From the NCBI GenBank assembly GCA_038405435.1, contig JBBYHZ010000002.1: a stretch of 64,000 nt of DNA; one strand, written 5' to 3'. Source of the stretch: Dryocola clanedunensis_A. Lineage in GTDB: Bacteria > Pseudomonadota > Gammaproteobacteria > Enterobacterales > Enterobacteriaceae. Positions 1-8,610 of this stretch are shown piece by piece. The position numbers and the translations under genes were made by a program. The notes below the pieces were generated by a model that worked only from the letters and a program-made list of their open reading frames with translations, searched no databases and was not told the DNA's origin. Numbering within the stretch: the stretch's first letter is position 1; every line of letters starts with the position of its first letter.

Positions 1-490
1 ACACCCCGCCCACCCGGCTGCTGACAAAGGCCACATCCTCCAGCTGTAGCAGCCAGATCCGGCTGCTGCTGAGGCAGGGGATAAATTTCAGCGGCTGCTG
101 GTAGTCCGGCAGCTGCGAAACGTCCTGCTGCTGATTTCCCTGCCGCAGCCTGTCCAGCGTCTTTTGCAGACGTGCCGTCTGAATGGGCTTCAGCAGGTAG
201 TCAAAGGCGCACTGTTCAAAGGCCTGCACCGCGTACTCATCAAAGGCGGTGAGGAAAACAATGTGCGGGCGATGCTGTTCGTCGAGCATGCCGACCATCT
301 CCAGCCCGCTGATGCGCGGCATATGAATATCCAGAAACACCACGTCGGGACGGAGCTTATGAACGGTGCCAATCGCCTCTATGGCGTTGGCGCACTCCCC
401 GACGATCTCAATGTCGCTTTCGTCCTCCAGCAGCAAACGTAAATTCTCGAGCGCCAGCGGCTCGTCATCAACAATCAGTACTCTCAACAT
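1..490 (-). CDS. btsR: LytTR-family response regulator BtsR, 3' part outside window
   Basis: Partial gene: the first 163 residues are visible and the C-terminal LytTR DNA-binding domain runs off the left edge. The receiver domain has the acidic pocket (VLIVDDEPL), the phosphoacceptor Asp in VVFLDIHMPR near residue 54, and the conserved Lys in YLLKPI near residue 101. The sequence follows E. coli BtsR (YehT) closely, including DVAFVSSR at the start of the LytTR domain. In E. coli this regulator, driven by the BtsS kinase, activates the pyruvate transporter gene btsT. Its ATG overlaps the end of the upstream kinase gene by 7 bases, so the two are translationally coupled. Confidence 0.9.
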   Translation of the reverse strand, partial: MLRVLIVDDEPLALENLRLLLEDESDIEIVGECANAIEAIGTVHKLRPDVVFLDIHMPRISGLEMVGMLDEQHRPHIVFLTAFDEYAVQAFEQCAFDYLLKPIQTARLQKTLDRLRQGNQQQDVSQLPDYQQPLKFIPCLSSSRIWLLQLEDVAFVSSRVGGV

Positions 491-2172
491 GCGGATCCCT
501 CCACCGGCAGTCTTAAGGTGACGCGGGTAAACTCATCGGGTTTGCAGATTACGGTAATACCGTAATCGTCGCCAAAACGCGCGCGCAGGCGTTTATCTAC
601 CAGGCTCATGCCCAGCCCGTCGCTGATTTTTTCCGGCTGGTACAGCCCGGCGTTATCTTCCACCTCAACAACCACCAGCCCGTTTTCGCCGTAGGCGCGA
701 ATAATGATATTGCCGTTGCACAGCAGGTGCGAAGTGCCGTGTTTAATGGCATTTTCCACCAGCGGCTGCAAAGTGAATGCGGGCAGGCTGTGCTGTGACA
801 GCGCGTCCGGCACCTGTAAATCCACCTTCAGCTGGGTCGGGAAGCGCGCCAGCTCAATTTGCAGATAGGCGTTTACGTGCTCCAGCTCGTCGGCCAGGGT
901 GACCGTGCCGGAGGAGCGCTTAAGATTTTTGCGAAAGAACGTCGACAGGTAGTGCACCAGCTGCCCCGCTTTCTCACTGTCGTTACGGATGACCGCCATC
1001 AGCGTGTTCAGGGCGTTGAACAGGAAGTGCGGGTTCACCTGGGCATGCAGCAGCTTGATTTCCGACTGCGCCAGCAGCGCCTTTTGCTGTTCGAACTTGC
1101 CGGCAAGGATCTGGGCCGACAGCAGCTGGGCGATGCCTTCCCCCAGCGTGCGGTTGATGGAGCTGAAGAGCCGGTTACGGGCCTCGTACAATTTTATCGT
1201 GCCGATAACCCGCTTATTTTCACCGCGCAGCGGGATCACCAGCGTTGAGCCGAGCTTGCAGTTGGGGTGCAGCGAGCAGCGGTAAGGCATCTCGTTGCCG
1301 TCCGCATAGACCACCTCGTCGTGCTCGATGGCCCGCCAGGTGTAGTCAGAAGAGATGGGTTTGCCCACCAGATGGTGATCGTCACCGATGCCGGTAAAGG
1401 CCAGCAGCTTTTCGCGATCCGTGATCGCCACGGCGCCGATATCCAGCTCCTTAAGCAGCACCTGCGCCACCTTCATACTGTTCTCTTCGTTAAAGCCCCG
1501 CCGCAGGATCCCCTCCGTCGAGGCCGCCACTTTCAGCGCCGTCGCCGAGAAAGCCGAGGTGTATTTTTCAAACATGGCGCGCCTGTCCAGCAGGATGCGC
1601 ATAAACATCGCGGCGCCCAGGGTGTTGGTCACCATCATCGGCGCGGCAATATTGCTGACCAGCGACAGCGCGTCCTGGAAAGGCCGGGCGATAAGCAGAA
1701 TGATCGCCATCTGCACCATTTCCGCCACGAACGTGACGCCGCCTGCCACCAGCGGATTAAAAATTTTATCGGGCCGCCCGCGCTTGATGAGCACGCTGTG
1801 AACAAGGCCGCCCAGCAGCCCCTCCGCAATGGTGGAGATCATGCAGCTGAGCGCCGTCATTCCGCCCATGGAGTAACGATGAATGCCCCCGGTCAGGCCC
1901 ACTAATCCACCGACCACCGGCCCACCCAGCAGGCCGCCCATTACGGCACCAATAGCGCGGGTATTGGCAATTGAATCTTCGATATGCAGGCCAAAATAGG
2001 TGCCCATAATGCAGAAGATGGAGAAGGTGATGTAGCACAGCAGCTTGTGCGGCAGACGCACGGTGACCTGCACCAGCGGAATAAACAGGCGCGTTTTGCT
2101 CATCAGCCAGGCGATAACCAGAAACACGCACATTTGCTGTAACAGCAGCAAAACTAAATTGAATTCATACAT
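484..2172 (-). CDS. btsS: Sensor histidine kinase BtsS (pyruvate-sensing, LytS type)
   Basis: A 562-residue inner-membrane kinase, against 561 in E. coli BtsS (YehU). The N-terminal ~200 residues form the multi-helix 5TMR-LYT sensor with the conserved stretch NTRAIGAVMGGLLGGP. A GAF-like region follows, with Cys in PYRCSLHPNCKLG. The LytS-type kinase domain carries HAQVNPHFLFNALNT near residue 375, an ATP-binding N-box in LQPLVENAIKHG and DGLGMSLVDKRL. I chose the ATG at 2172 (MYEFNLV) because it matches the family; an in-frame ATG at 2196 would add eight residues. E. coli BtsS binds extracellular pyruvate with high affinity. The pair's location here, next to umuDC, differs from E. coli. Confidence 0.92.
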   Translation of the reverse strand: MYEFNLVLLLLQQMCVFLVIAWLMSKTRLFIPLVQVTVRLPHKLLCYITFSIFCIMGTYFGLHIEDSIANTRAIGAVMGGLLGGPVVGGLVGLTGGIHRYSMGGMTALSCMISTIAEGLLGGLVHSVLIKRGRPDKIFNPLVAGGVTFVAEMVQMAIILLIARPFQDALSLVSNIAAPMMVTNTLGAAMFMRILLDRRAMFEKYTSAFSATALKVAASTEGILRRGFNEENSMKVAQVLLKELDIGAVAITDREKLLAFTGIGDDHHLVGKPISSDYTWRAIEHDEVVYADGNEMPYRCSLHPNCKLGSTLVIPLRGENKRVIGTIKLYEARNRLFSSINRTLGEGIAQLLSAQILAGKFEQQKALLAQSEIKLLHAQVNPHFLFNALNTLMAVIRNDSEKAGQLVHYLSTFFRKNLKRSSGTVTLADELEHVNAYLQIELARFPTQLKVDLQVPDALSQHSLPAFTLQPLVENAIKHGTSHLLCNGNIIIRAYGENGLVVVEVEDNAGLYQPEKISDGLGMSLVDKRLRARFGDDYGITVICKPDEFTRVTLRLPVEGSAC

Positions 2173-2349
2173 ATCCGGACATCCGTTATCCAACACGCCG
2201 CTACTCTACCCTGCAACGGAAACTATTTCTTTGAATCAGCCTGAAGTTACCGAAACGCGCCGTGACCGCGAGCTAAATTCATCAGCACATCAAGCGCTTT
2301 TCAGAAAGTGTCGGCAAGCGGCTTGATCGCGACAGCGATTCAGTTAACA

Positions 2350-2365
2350 CTGTATATATTCACAG
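2350..2365. promoter_or_regulatory. LexA (SOS) box upstream of umuDC
   Basis: The 16 bases CTGTATATATTCACAG fit the LexA consensus CTG-N10-CAG exactly, with an AT-rich centre. The box lies 19 bases before the umuD start, the usual place for an SOS operator that also covers the promoter. I infer DNA-damage induction of umuDC. Confidence 0.93.
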
Positions 2366-2384
2366 TACATATGAGTAACCGACC

Positions 2385-2807
2385 ATGATGTTGTACCGTC
2401 CTGATGACAATCTGTCTTCGCTGACCCTGCCCTTTTTCCTGGAACGCGTCTCTGCGGGATTTCCCAGCCCGGCGCAGGATTATATAGAAAAAGGCATCGA
2501 TCTAAATGAGCTTTGCATCAGTCATCCCGCAGCGACCTATTTCGTGATGGCTACCGGCATGTCGATGATAGACGCCGGGATTTACGAAGGGTCATTGCTG
2601 GTGGTCGACAGAAGCCTGCAGGCGAGACATGGTGACATCATCATTGCGTCAGTCGGCGGCGAGTACACTGTAAAACGCCTTTGCACCCATCCTCTGCTGC
2701 AACTTATTCCCATGAACCCTAATTTCCCGCCGATTATCCTGCAGGAAGGGGGTGAGGATCTGGAAATTTTTGGCGTCGTCACGTTCAGCATTAATGGATT
2801 TAAGTGA
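2385..2807 (+). CDS. umuD: SOS mutagenesis protein UmuD (LexA-like self-cleaving subunit of Pol V)
   Basis: A 140-residue UmuD. The cleavage site is Ala24-Gly25 (E. coli UmuD has Cys-Gly, while LexA and plasmid homologs have Ala-Gly). The catalytic dyad is in place: Ser60 in TGMSMID and Lys97 in YTVKRL. RecA filaments stimulate self-cleavage, and the UmuD' dimer joins UmuC to form error-prone DNA polymerase V. The gene follows a perfect LexA box and its TGA overlaps the umuC ATG by one base. Two ATGs are adjacent (2385, 2388), so the exact first residue is uncertain. Confidence 0.95.
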   Translation: MMLYRPDDNLSSLTLPFFLERVSAGFPSPAQDYIEKGIDLNELCISHPAATYFVMATGMSMIDAGIYEGSLLVVDRSLQARHGDIIIASVGGEYTVKRLCTHPLLQLIPMNPNFPPIILQEGGEDLEIFGVVTFSINGFK

Positions 2808-4072
2808 TGTTTGCCCTGGCCGACGTTAATTCATTTTACGCAAGCTGCGAAACGGTATTTCGCCCGGACCTGAAGGGACGTCCCGTTGTCGTTCTGAGCA
2901 ACAACGACGGTTGCGTCATAGCGCGTAATGCTGAAGCAAAATCGCTGGGCGTCCCGATGGGGACTCCGTGGTTCAAAATGCGCAGCGAGTTTGAGCGGCA
3001 TAAAATAGTGACGTTCAGCAGTAACTACGCCCTGTACGCCGATATGTCTGCCCGGGTGATGACAATTCTGGAAGAGATGTCTCCCTGCGTCGAAATTTAC
3101 TCCATTGATGAAGCTTTTATCGATCTGCACGGGGTGAGCCACTGCCAGAATCTGGAAACCTTCGGACAGGAAGTCAGAGCAAAAGTCCTGCAGTGGACAG
3201 GCTTAACCGTCGGGGTGGGCATCGGGCCGACCAAAACGCTCGCCAAACTTGCCAATCACGCGGCTAAAAAATGGCCGCAGACGGGCGGCGTCGTCGACCT
3301 CTCCATCATGGCGCGACAGCGTAAATTAATGAATCTGGTCGATGTCGGCGACGTCTGGGGCATTGGTCGCCGTATCTCTAAAAAGCTTAACGACATGGGC
3401 ATTAAAACGGCGCTCCAGCTTGCCGATGCGTCAGCGCCCTTCATCAGAAAGCATTTCAGCGTGGTGCTTGAACGCACGGTACGAGAGCTGCGCGGCGAGT
3501 CCTGCCTGGCGCTCGAGGAATTTGTCCCGACAAAGCAGCAAATTATCTGTTCACGTTCGTTCGGCGATCGGGTCAGCGACTATGAACAAATGCGGGAGGC
3601 CATTTGCAGCCATGCCGCCCGGGCAGCGGAGAAATTACGTGGCGAACATCAGTATTGCCGCCATATTTCCGCCTTCGTGAAAACCAGCCCCTTTGCCGTC
3701 AATGAGGCCTATTACGGCAATACCGCCGGAACAAAGCTTCAGACGCCAACCCAGGATAGCCGTGATATTGTTGCCGCGGCGACAAAGTGCCTGGATACCA
3801 TCTGGCGGGAGGGGCACAGATTTCAGAAGTGCGGCGTCATGCTGGGAGATTTCTACAGCCAGGGCGTAGCGCAGCTCGGTTTATTCGACGAGTATCAGCC
3901 CCGCAGCAACAGCGAACAGCTGATGGCCGTTCTGGACGGCATCAACCACAGCGGCAAAGGCCGCATCTGGTTTGCCGGTCAGGGCATTCAGAAAAGCTGG
4001 GAAATGAAACGCCAGATGCTCTCCCCGGCTTATACCACCCGGTTTAGCGATTTGCTGCGCGCGAAACTGTAG
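2807..4072 (+). CDS. umuC: DNA polymerase V catalytic subunit UmuC (Y-family)
   Basis: A 421-residue Y-family translesion polymerase. The palm residues are visible: DVNSFYASCE at the N terminus, SNNDGCVIARN, and the catalytic SIDEAFIDL near residue 100. Helix-hairpin-helix motifs follow (GVGIGPTKTLAKLANHAAKKW, VWGIGRRISKKL). The C terminus has the beta-clamp-binding region near QLGLFDEYQ and ends ...MKRQMLSPAYTTRFSDLL. The ATG at 2807 overlaps the umuD stop; a GTG at 2804 would add one residue, but UmuC proteins begin MFAL. The gene is intact, unlike the umuC relic near 60.9 kb. Confidence 0.95.
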   Translation: MFALADVNSFYASCETVFRPDLKGRPVVVLSNNDGCVIARNAEAKSLGVPMGTPWFKMRSEFERHKIVTFSSNYALYADMSARVMTILEEMSPCVEIYSIDEAFIDLHGVSHCQNLETFGQEVRAKVLQWTGLTVGVGIGPTKTLAKLANHAAKKWPQTGGVVDLSIMARQRKLMNLVDVGDVWGIGRRISKKLNDMGIKTALQLADASAPFIRKHFSVVLERTVRELRGESCLALEEFVPTKQQIICSRSFGDRVSDYEQMREAICSHAARAAEKLRGEHQYCRHISAFVKTSPFAVNEAYYGNTAGTKLQTPTQDSRDIVAAATKCLDTIWREGHRFQKCGVMLGDFYSQGVAQLGLFDEYQPRSNSEQLMAVLDGINHSGKGRIWFAGQGIQKSWEMKRQMLSPAYTTRFSDLLRAKL

Positions 4073-4207
4073 CCCTAATAATCATTACTTATATCTTGTG
4101 CGATAATCTGTTGATGAATAGCGGAAAAAATGGCGCCTGCGCCTTCTCTTTGGCGGCCTTTTTTTGCATTATTCGTAAACGTTAACCCGCAGATAAAAGG
4201 ATGCGCT

Positions 4208-4390
4208 ATGCCTACAGTGGACCCGCAGCAGCTCGCCAGACGTATTGATACGGTGCTGGATATTCTGGTCGGCGGCGATCACGCCTCGGCGATTAACAAC
4301 CTTGAGATCCTGAAGGCGGAGCTGCTGAGCATTGCCCGCGGCGAAGCGCCGCAGGACGGCGAGTTGAAAAAATCGCCGTGGGAGATTTGA
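4208..4390 (+). CDS. yciZ: UPF0509 family small protein YciZ
   Basis: A 60-residue protein matching E. coli YciZ, with the shared core ARRIDTVLDILVGGDHASAI and the C-terminal PWEI. Its function is unknown. The ATG at 4208 follows AAAAGGA; another ATG at 4201 is out of frame. In E. coli yciZ lies directly beside yciT and osmB. Here the fsa-ybiY-ybiW block of about 4 kb sits between yciZ and yciT, while umuDC lies on its other side. Confidence 0.85.
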   Translation: MPTVDPQQLARRIDTVLDILVGGDHASAINNLEILKAELLSIARGEAPQDGELKKSPWEI

Positions 4391-4432
4391 GACACCTGAT
4401 ATTTCCTCTCCCGGCGGAGAAGAAGTCATTTA

Positions 4433-5095
4433 TCAGAGGCTTAAAGAACCAAAAGCACCCTGCCAGTCTTTTTCAAAGGTAGCGATGGCGGCGGTGACGG
4501 CGGGCGTGGTCAGCAGCTGATCGGCGACGTCTACCGGTAAGGTGATGGACTCACAGCCCGCCAGCAGGCAGGACATGGCCTGATGCGGCGTGCGGAAGCT
4601 CGCGGCCAACACTTTGGACTGCGGCGCATGCAGCGTCAGCAGCTGCTGCAGATCCTGAACCATCTGAATGCCGTCGCCGCCCTGCGCGTCCAGGCGATTC
4701 ACATACGGCGCAACGTATTCCGCACCGGCCAGCGCGGCCAGCAGCCCCTGTGCCGCACCGTAGACAGCGGTGCCAAGCGTTGGGATGCCCAGAACTTTCA
4801 GCTGTTTCATCGCCGCAAGGCCTTCGACCGTCGTCGGTACTTTCACTACGATTCCCGGTACGCGGCTGGTCAACAGCTGCGCTTCACGCACCATCTCATC
4901 CGCATTTGCCGCAATGACCTGAGCAAACAACTTGCCTTCGCCACCCAGCGCATCCTGCAACGCAGGTAATACGTCCCAGATCGGCTTGACAGCTTTGGCA
5001 ACAATCGATGGGTTAGTCGTCACGCCCTGCAGGGGCAGAACGCGGGCCAGCCGCTTAACGGCAGCCACGTCGGCGGTATCTAAATACAGTTCCAT
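4433..5095 (-). CDS. fsaA: Fructose-6-phosphate aldolase FsaA
   Basis: A 220-residue transaldolase-family class I aldolase, the same length as E. coli FsaA. The Schiff-base lysine is Lys85 in IVVKVPTT, and the family motifs GVTTNPSIV and GIPTLGTAVYGAAQG are present. The enzyme reversibly cleaves fructose 6-phosphate to dihydroxyacetone and glyceraldehyde 3-phosphate. I chose the ATG at 5095 (MELYLD) because it matches the family; the reading frame stays open upstream to 5185 but that part is not conserved. It is divergent from the glycyl radical enzyme operon. In E. coli the same three genes (fsaA, ybiY, ybiW) are also neighbours. Confidence 0.92.
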   Translation of the reverse strand: MELYLDTADVAAVKRLARVLPLQGVTTNPSIVAKAVKPIWDVLPALQDALGGEGKLFAQVIAANADEMVREAQLLTSRVPGIVVKVPTTVEGLAAMKQLKVLGIPTLGTAVYGAAQGLLAALAGAEYVAPYVNRLDAQGGDGIQMVQDLQQLLTLHAPQSKVLAASFRTPHQAMSCLLAGCESITLPVDVADQLLTTPAVTAAIATFEKDWQGAFGSLSL

Positions 5096-5229
5096 AAGGT
5101 TCTCCAGATTCGTTGCAGATCTCATTGCCGTCATCATAGCTTCGCCTTCTGATTGATTCCTGATCGAAATCAATAAAACTTTCATTCGAAACCTATTTAA
5201 TTTGCGAAAGAAAGTTAAGGGGCGTAATT

Positions 5230-6129
5230 ATGCTTTTCAATATTCAGCGTTACTCGACACATGACGGCCCGGGCATCCGCACGGTCGTCTTCCTGAAAGG
5301 CTGCTCTCTCGGCTGCCGCTGGTGCCAGAACCCTGAAAGCCGCGCCCGTACGCACGACATCTTATTTGACGAACGTCTCTGCCTCGCCGGATGCGAGCTT
5401 TGCCAGCATGCCGCGCCGCAGGCGATCTCCCGCACAGATAACAAACTGGTTATCGCCCGGGGAAAAGTCACCGATGCCGACATTCTTGCTTTAAACGACT
5501 GCTGTCCGACGCAGGCGCTGACCGTGTGCGGCGAAACCCAAAGCGCAGACGCCATTATGGAAAAAGTGCTGCGCGATAAGCCGTTTTACGACCGCAGCGG
5601 CGGCGGCATTACCCTCTCGGGCGGCGAGCCGTTTATGCAGCCTGAACTGGCGCGCATGCTGCTGCAACGCAGCAAAGAAGCCGGAATCAACACCGCCGTA
5701 GAATCCTGCCTGCACGTACCGTGGAAGTATATCGAACCTTCACTCCCGCATCTGGATCTGCTGCTGGCGGATCTGAAACACGTCGATAAACAGCGCTTTA
5801 AGCAGTGGACGGACGGCAATGCCGACCGGGTGCTGGATAACTTCCGCAGGCTTGCCGCCCACGGCGTAGAAATGACCATTCGCGTGCCGCTGATCCCTGA
5901 TTTTAACGCTGATGAGCGGTCCATTCGCGCCATCAGCGATTTTGCCGCCGACGAAATCGGCGCGAAGGCGATTCATTTTTTGCCCTACCACACCTTAGGT
6001 ATCAACAAATACAAACTCCTGAACGTGCCCTATCTGGCAGCGCAGAAACCCCTTGATGCGCCCGACCTGCTGCAGTTTGCCGAACAGTATGCCAGCCAGA
6101 AAGGCATGACCGCCTGGATAAGAGGATAA
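5230..6129 (+). CDS. ybiY: Glycyl-radical enzyme activating protein YbiY (radical SAM)
   Basis: A 299-residue radical SAM protein. The iron-sulfur ligands are Cys25, Cys29 and Cys32 in GCSLGCRWCQNP, followed by a short Cys-rich insert (CLAGCELC, DCCPTQAL) and the SAM-binding LSGGEPFMQ. It closely matches E. coli YbiY. It should abstract a hydrogen from the C-terminal glycine of its partner, the pyruvate-formate-lyase-like protein five bases downstream. It acts only without oxygen. The pair forms an operon divergent from fsaA. Confidence 0.92.
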   Translation: MLFNIQRYSTHDGPGIRTVVFLKGCSLGCRWCQNPESRARTHDILFDERLCLAGCELCQHAAPQAISRTDNKLVIARGKVTDADILALNDCCPTQALTVCGETQSADAIMEKVLRDKPFYDRSGGGITLSGGEPFMQPELARMLLQRSKEAGINTAVESCLHVPWKYIEPSLPHLDLLLADLKHVDKQRFKQWTDGNADRVLDNFRRLAAHGVEMTIRVPLIPDFNADERSIRAISDFAADEIGAKAIHFLPYHTLGINKYKLLNVPYLAAQKPLDAPDLLQFAEQYASQKGMTAWIRG

Positions 6130-6134
6130 ACATC

Positions 6135-8567
6135 ATGACCGAACTGAACCTGAACTTTCTCAGCCCGCGCGTCAAAGCGCACAAAGAAGCGCTGATCCAC
6201 ATCGTGAAGCCGCCGGTGTGTACCGAGCGCGCCCAGCACTACACTACTATTTATCAGCAGCATCAGGATAAGCCGCTGCCGGTTCGCCGCGCGCTGGCGC
6301 TGGCGCATCATCTGGCCGAACGCACCATCTGGATCAAACACGATGAGCTGATCGTCGGCAACCAGGCCAGCCACGTGCGAGGCGCGCCGTTCTTCCCGGA
6401 ATATACCGTGGGCTGGATTGAAACAGAGATCGACGAGCTGGGCGACCGTCCGGGCGCGGGCTTCTCTATCACGGAAGAAGACAAAGCCGTGATGCATGAA
6501 ATCTGCCCGTGGTGGAGGGGCCAGACGGTGCAGGATCGCTGCTACGGGATGTTTACCGACGAGCAAAAAGCGCTGCTGGCCACCGGCATTATCAAAGCCG
6601 AAGGCAACATGACCTCCGGCGACGCGCACCTGGCGGTGAATTTCCCACTGCTGCTGGAGCTGGGGCTTGATGGCCTGCGCGAAAAAGTCGCAGAACGCCG
6701 CGAACGTCTGCATCTCACCGACTGGGACGATCTGCATAAAGAGCAGTTCCTGAAGGCGATCGATATTACTTTCTGCGCCCTGAGCGACCATATCCTGCGC
6801 TTTGCGGCGCTGGCAAAAGAGATGGCGGGCAAAGAGCCCCGCCCTACCCGCCGCGACGAGCTGCTGGCAATGGCGGATAACTGCGAACACATCGCCCACC
6901 AGCCGCCGAAATCCTTCTGGCAGGCGCTACAGCTGAGCTACTTCGTACAGCTGGTGCTGCAGATTGAATCCAACGGCCACTCCGTCAGCTTTGGTCGTCT
7001 GGACCAGTACCTTTATCCCTGGTACCGCCGCGACGTTGAGCTGGAGCAAACCCTGGGCCGCGAGCAGGCTATCGAACTGCTGCAAAGCTGCTGGCTTAAG
7101 CTGCTGGAGGTAAATAAAATTCGCTCCGGCTCGCATTCCAAAGCCTCGGCGGGCAGCCCGCTGTATCAGAACGTGACCATCGGCGGCCAGACGCTGCTCA
7201 ACGGGAATGCGGTCGATGCGGTCAACCCGCTCTCTTATGCCGTACTGGAATCCTGCGGCCAGCTGCGCTCTACCCAGCCAAACCTTAGCGTGCGCTATCA
7301 CGCGGGAATGAGCAATGACTTCCTGGACGCCTGCGTTCAGGTCATTCGCTGCGGCTTCGGTATGCCTGCCTTTAACAACGACGAAATAGTTATCGACGAG
7401 TTCATCAGGCTCGGCGTCAGCCGCGAAGATGCCTACGATTATGCGGCGATTGGCTGCATCGAAACCGCCGTCGGCGGCAAGTGGGGCTACCGCTGCACCG
7501 GCATGAGCTTCATCAACTTTGCCCGCGTCATGCTGGCAACGCTTGAGCACGGCCGTGACGCCACCAGCGGGAAAGTTTTCCTGCCGCAGGAAAAGGCGCT
7601 GTCTGACGGCAGCTTCACCTCTTTCGACGAGGTGATGAACGCCTGGGACGAGCAGATTCGCTACTACACGCAGAAGTCCATTGAGATCGAATGCGTGGTA
7701 GATACCGTGCTGGAAGAAAACGCCCACGATATTCTGTGCTCTGCGCTGGTGGATGACTGCATCGAACGCGGTAAGAGCATCAAACAGGGCGGCGCGAAGT
7801 ACGACTGGGTTTCTGGCCTGCAGGTGGGGATCGCCAACCTGGGCAACAGCCTGGCGGCGGTGCGTAAGCTGGTGTTTGAACAGGGTGTGATTGGTCAGCA
7901 GCAGCTCGCCGAAGCGCTGGCGAACGATTTTGACGGGCTTAGCGGCGAACAGCTGCGCCAGCGTCTGATCAACGGCGCGCCTAAGTATGGCAATGACGAA
8001 GACGAGGTGGATCTGCTGCTGGCGCGAGCCTACCAGACCTATATTGATGAACTGAAGCAGTATCACAATACCCGTTTTGGACGCGGGCCCATTGGCGGCA
8101 CCTACTATGCGGGCACCTCGTCAATCTCCGCAAACGTCCCATTCGGCGCCGCAACTATGGCAACGCCTGACGGTCGTAAGGCGACAACTCCGCTGGCGGA
8201 AGGGGCAAGCCCGGCATCAGGTACTGACCGCCTGGGGCCGACTGCGGTAATAAGCTCCGTAGGCAAGTTGCCAACCAGCAAGATTCTGGGCGGCGTACTG
8301 CTTAATCAGAAACTTAATCCGGCCACGCTCGATAACCCGCGCGACCGTGAGAAACTGATGTTTATGCTGCGCACCTTCTTCGAAGCGCATAAAGGCTGGC
8401 ACGTGCAATACAACATCGTTTCCCGCGAAACGCTGCTCGATGCCAAACAACATCCTGACAAGTATCGCGATTTAGTGGTGCGAGTAGCAGGTTATTCGGC
8501 ATTCTTTACAGCCTTATCTCCGGACGCGCAGGATGATATTATAGCCCGAACTGAACACACTCTTTGA
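6135..8567 (+). CDS. ybiW: Glycyl radical enzyme YbiW (pyruvate formate-lyase-like)
   Basis: An 810-residue glycyl radical enzyme, identical in length to E. coli YbiW. The radical-bearing glycine is Gly786 in VRVAGYSAFF and the active-site cysteine is Cys441 in AIGCIETAVGG. Only one Cys is present at the active site where pyruvate formate-lyase has two adjacent ones. This places it in the broader family with glycerol dehydratase-like members. Its substrate is not established. It is co-transcribed with its activase (5-base gap). The neighbouring FsaA aldolase suggests a role in anaerobic triose or polyol metabolism, which is inference. Confidence 0.9.
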   Translation: MTELNLNFLSPRVKAHKEALIHIVKPPVCTERAQHYTTIYQQHQDKPLPVRRALALAHHLAERTIWIKHDELIVGNQASHVRGAPFFPEYTVGWIETEIDELGDRPGAGFSITEEDKAVMHEICPWWRGQTVQDRCYGMFTDEQKALLATGIIKAEGNMTSGDAHLAVNFPLLLELGLDGLREKVAERRERLHLTDWDDLHKEQFLKAIDITFCALSDHILRFAALAKEMAGKEPRPTRRDELLAMADNCEHIAHQPPKSFWQALQLSYFVQLVLQIESNGHSVSFGRLDQYLYPWYRRDVELEQTLGREQAIELLQSCWLKLLEVNKIRSGSHSKASAGSPLYQNVTIGGQTLLNGNAVDAVNPLSYAVLESCGQLRSTQPNLSVRYHAGMSNDFLDACVQVIRCGFGMPAFNNDEIVIDEFIRLGVSREDAYDYAAIGCIETAVGGKWGYRCTGMSFINFARVMLATLEHGRDATSGKVFLPQEKALSDGSFTSFDEVMNAWDEQIRYYTQKSIEIECVVDTVLEENAHDILCSALVDDCIERGKSIKQGGAKYDWVSGLQVGIANLGNSLAAVRKLVFEQGVIGQQQLAEALANDFDGLSGEQLRQRLINGAPKYGNDEDEVDLLLARAYQTYIDELKQYHNTRFGRGPIGGTYYAGTSSISANVPFGAATMATPDGRKATTPLAEGASPASGTDRLGPTAVISSVGKLPTSKILGGVLLNQKLNPATLDNPRDREKLMFMLRTFFEAHKGWHVQYNIVSRETLLDAKQHPDKYRDLVVRVAGYSAFFTALSPDAQDDIIARTEHTL

Positions 8568-8574
8568 TAACTTC

Positions 8575-8596
8575 GGCGGTGGCGAAAACCACCGCC
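8575..8596. terminator. Hairpin between ybiW and yciT
   Basis: A perfect inverted repeat GGCGGTGG-cgaaaa-CCACCGCC lies 7 bases after the ybiW stop and 14 bases before the yciT ATG. No T-run follows, so termination would be partial at best. A TATAAT hexamer lies directly after it (8597-8602). It may separate yciT expression from the glycyl radical operon. Confidence 0.4.
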
Positions 8597-8610
8597 TATA
8601 ATTGGCTGAC

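Noticed and set aside
4120..4165. GC-rich stretch followed by a T-run after umuC, considered as a terminator
   Set aside because: The possible stem is imperfect and I could not define arms that pair convincingly.
6927..8066. A 379-codon minus-strand frame opposite ybiW
   Set aside because: Shadow of the ybiW coding sequence; no recognisable domain and no separate promoter or start signals.
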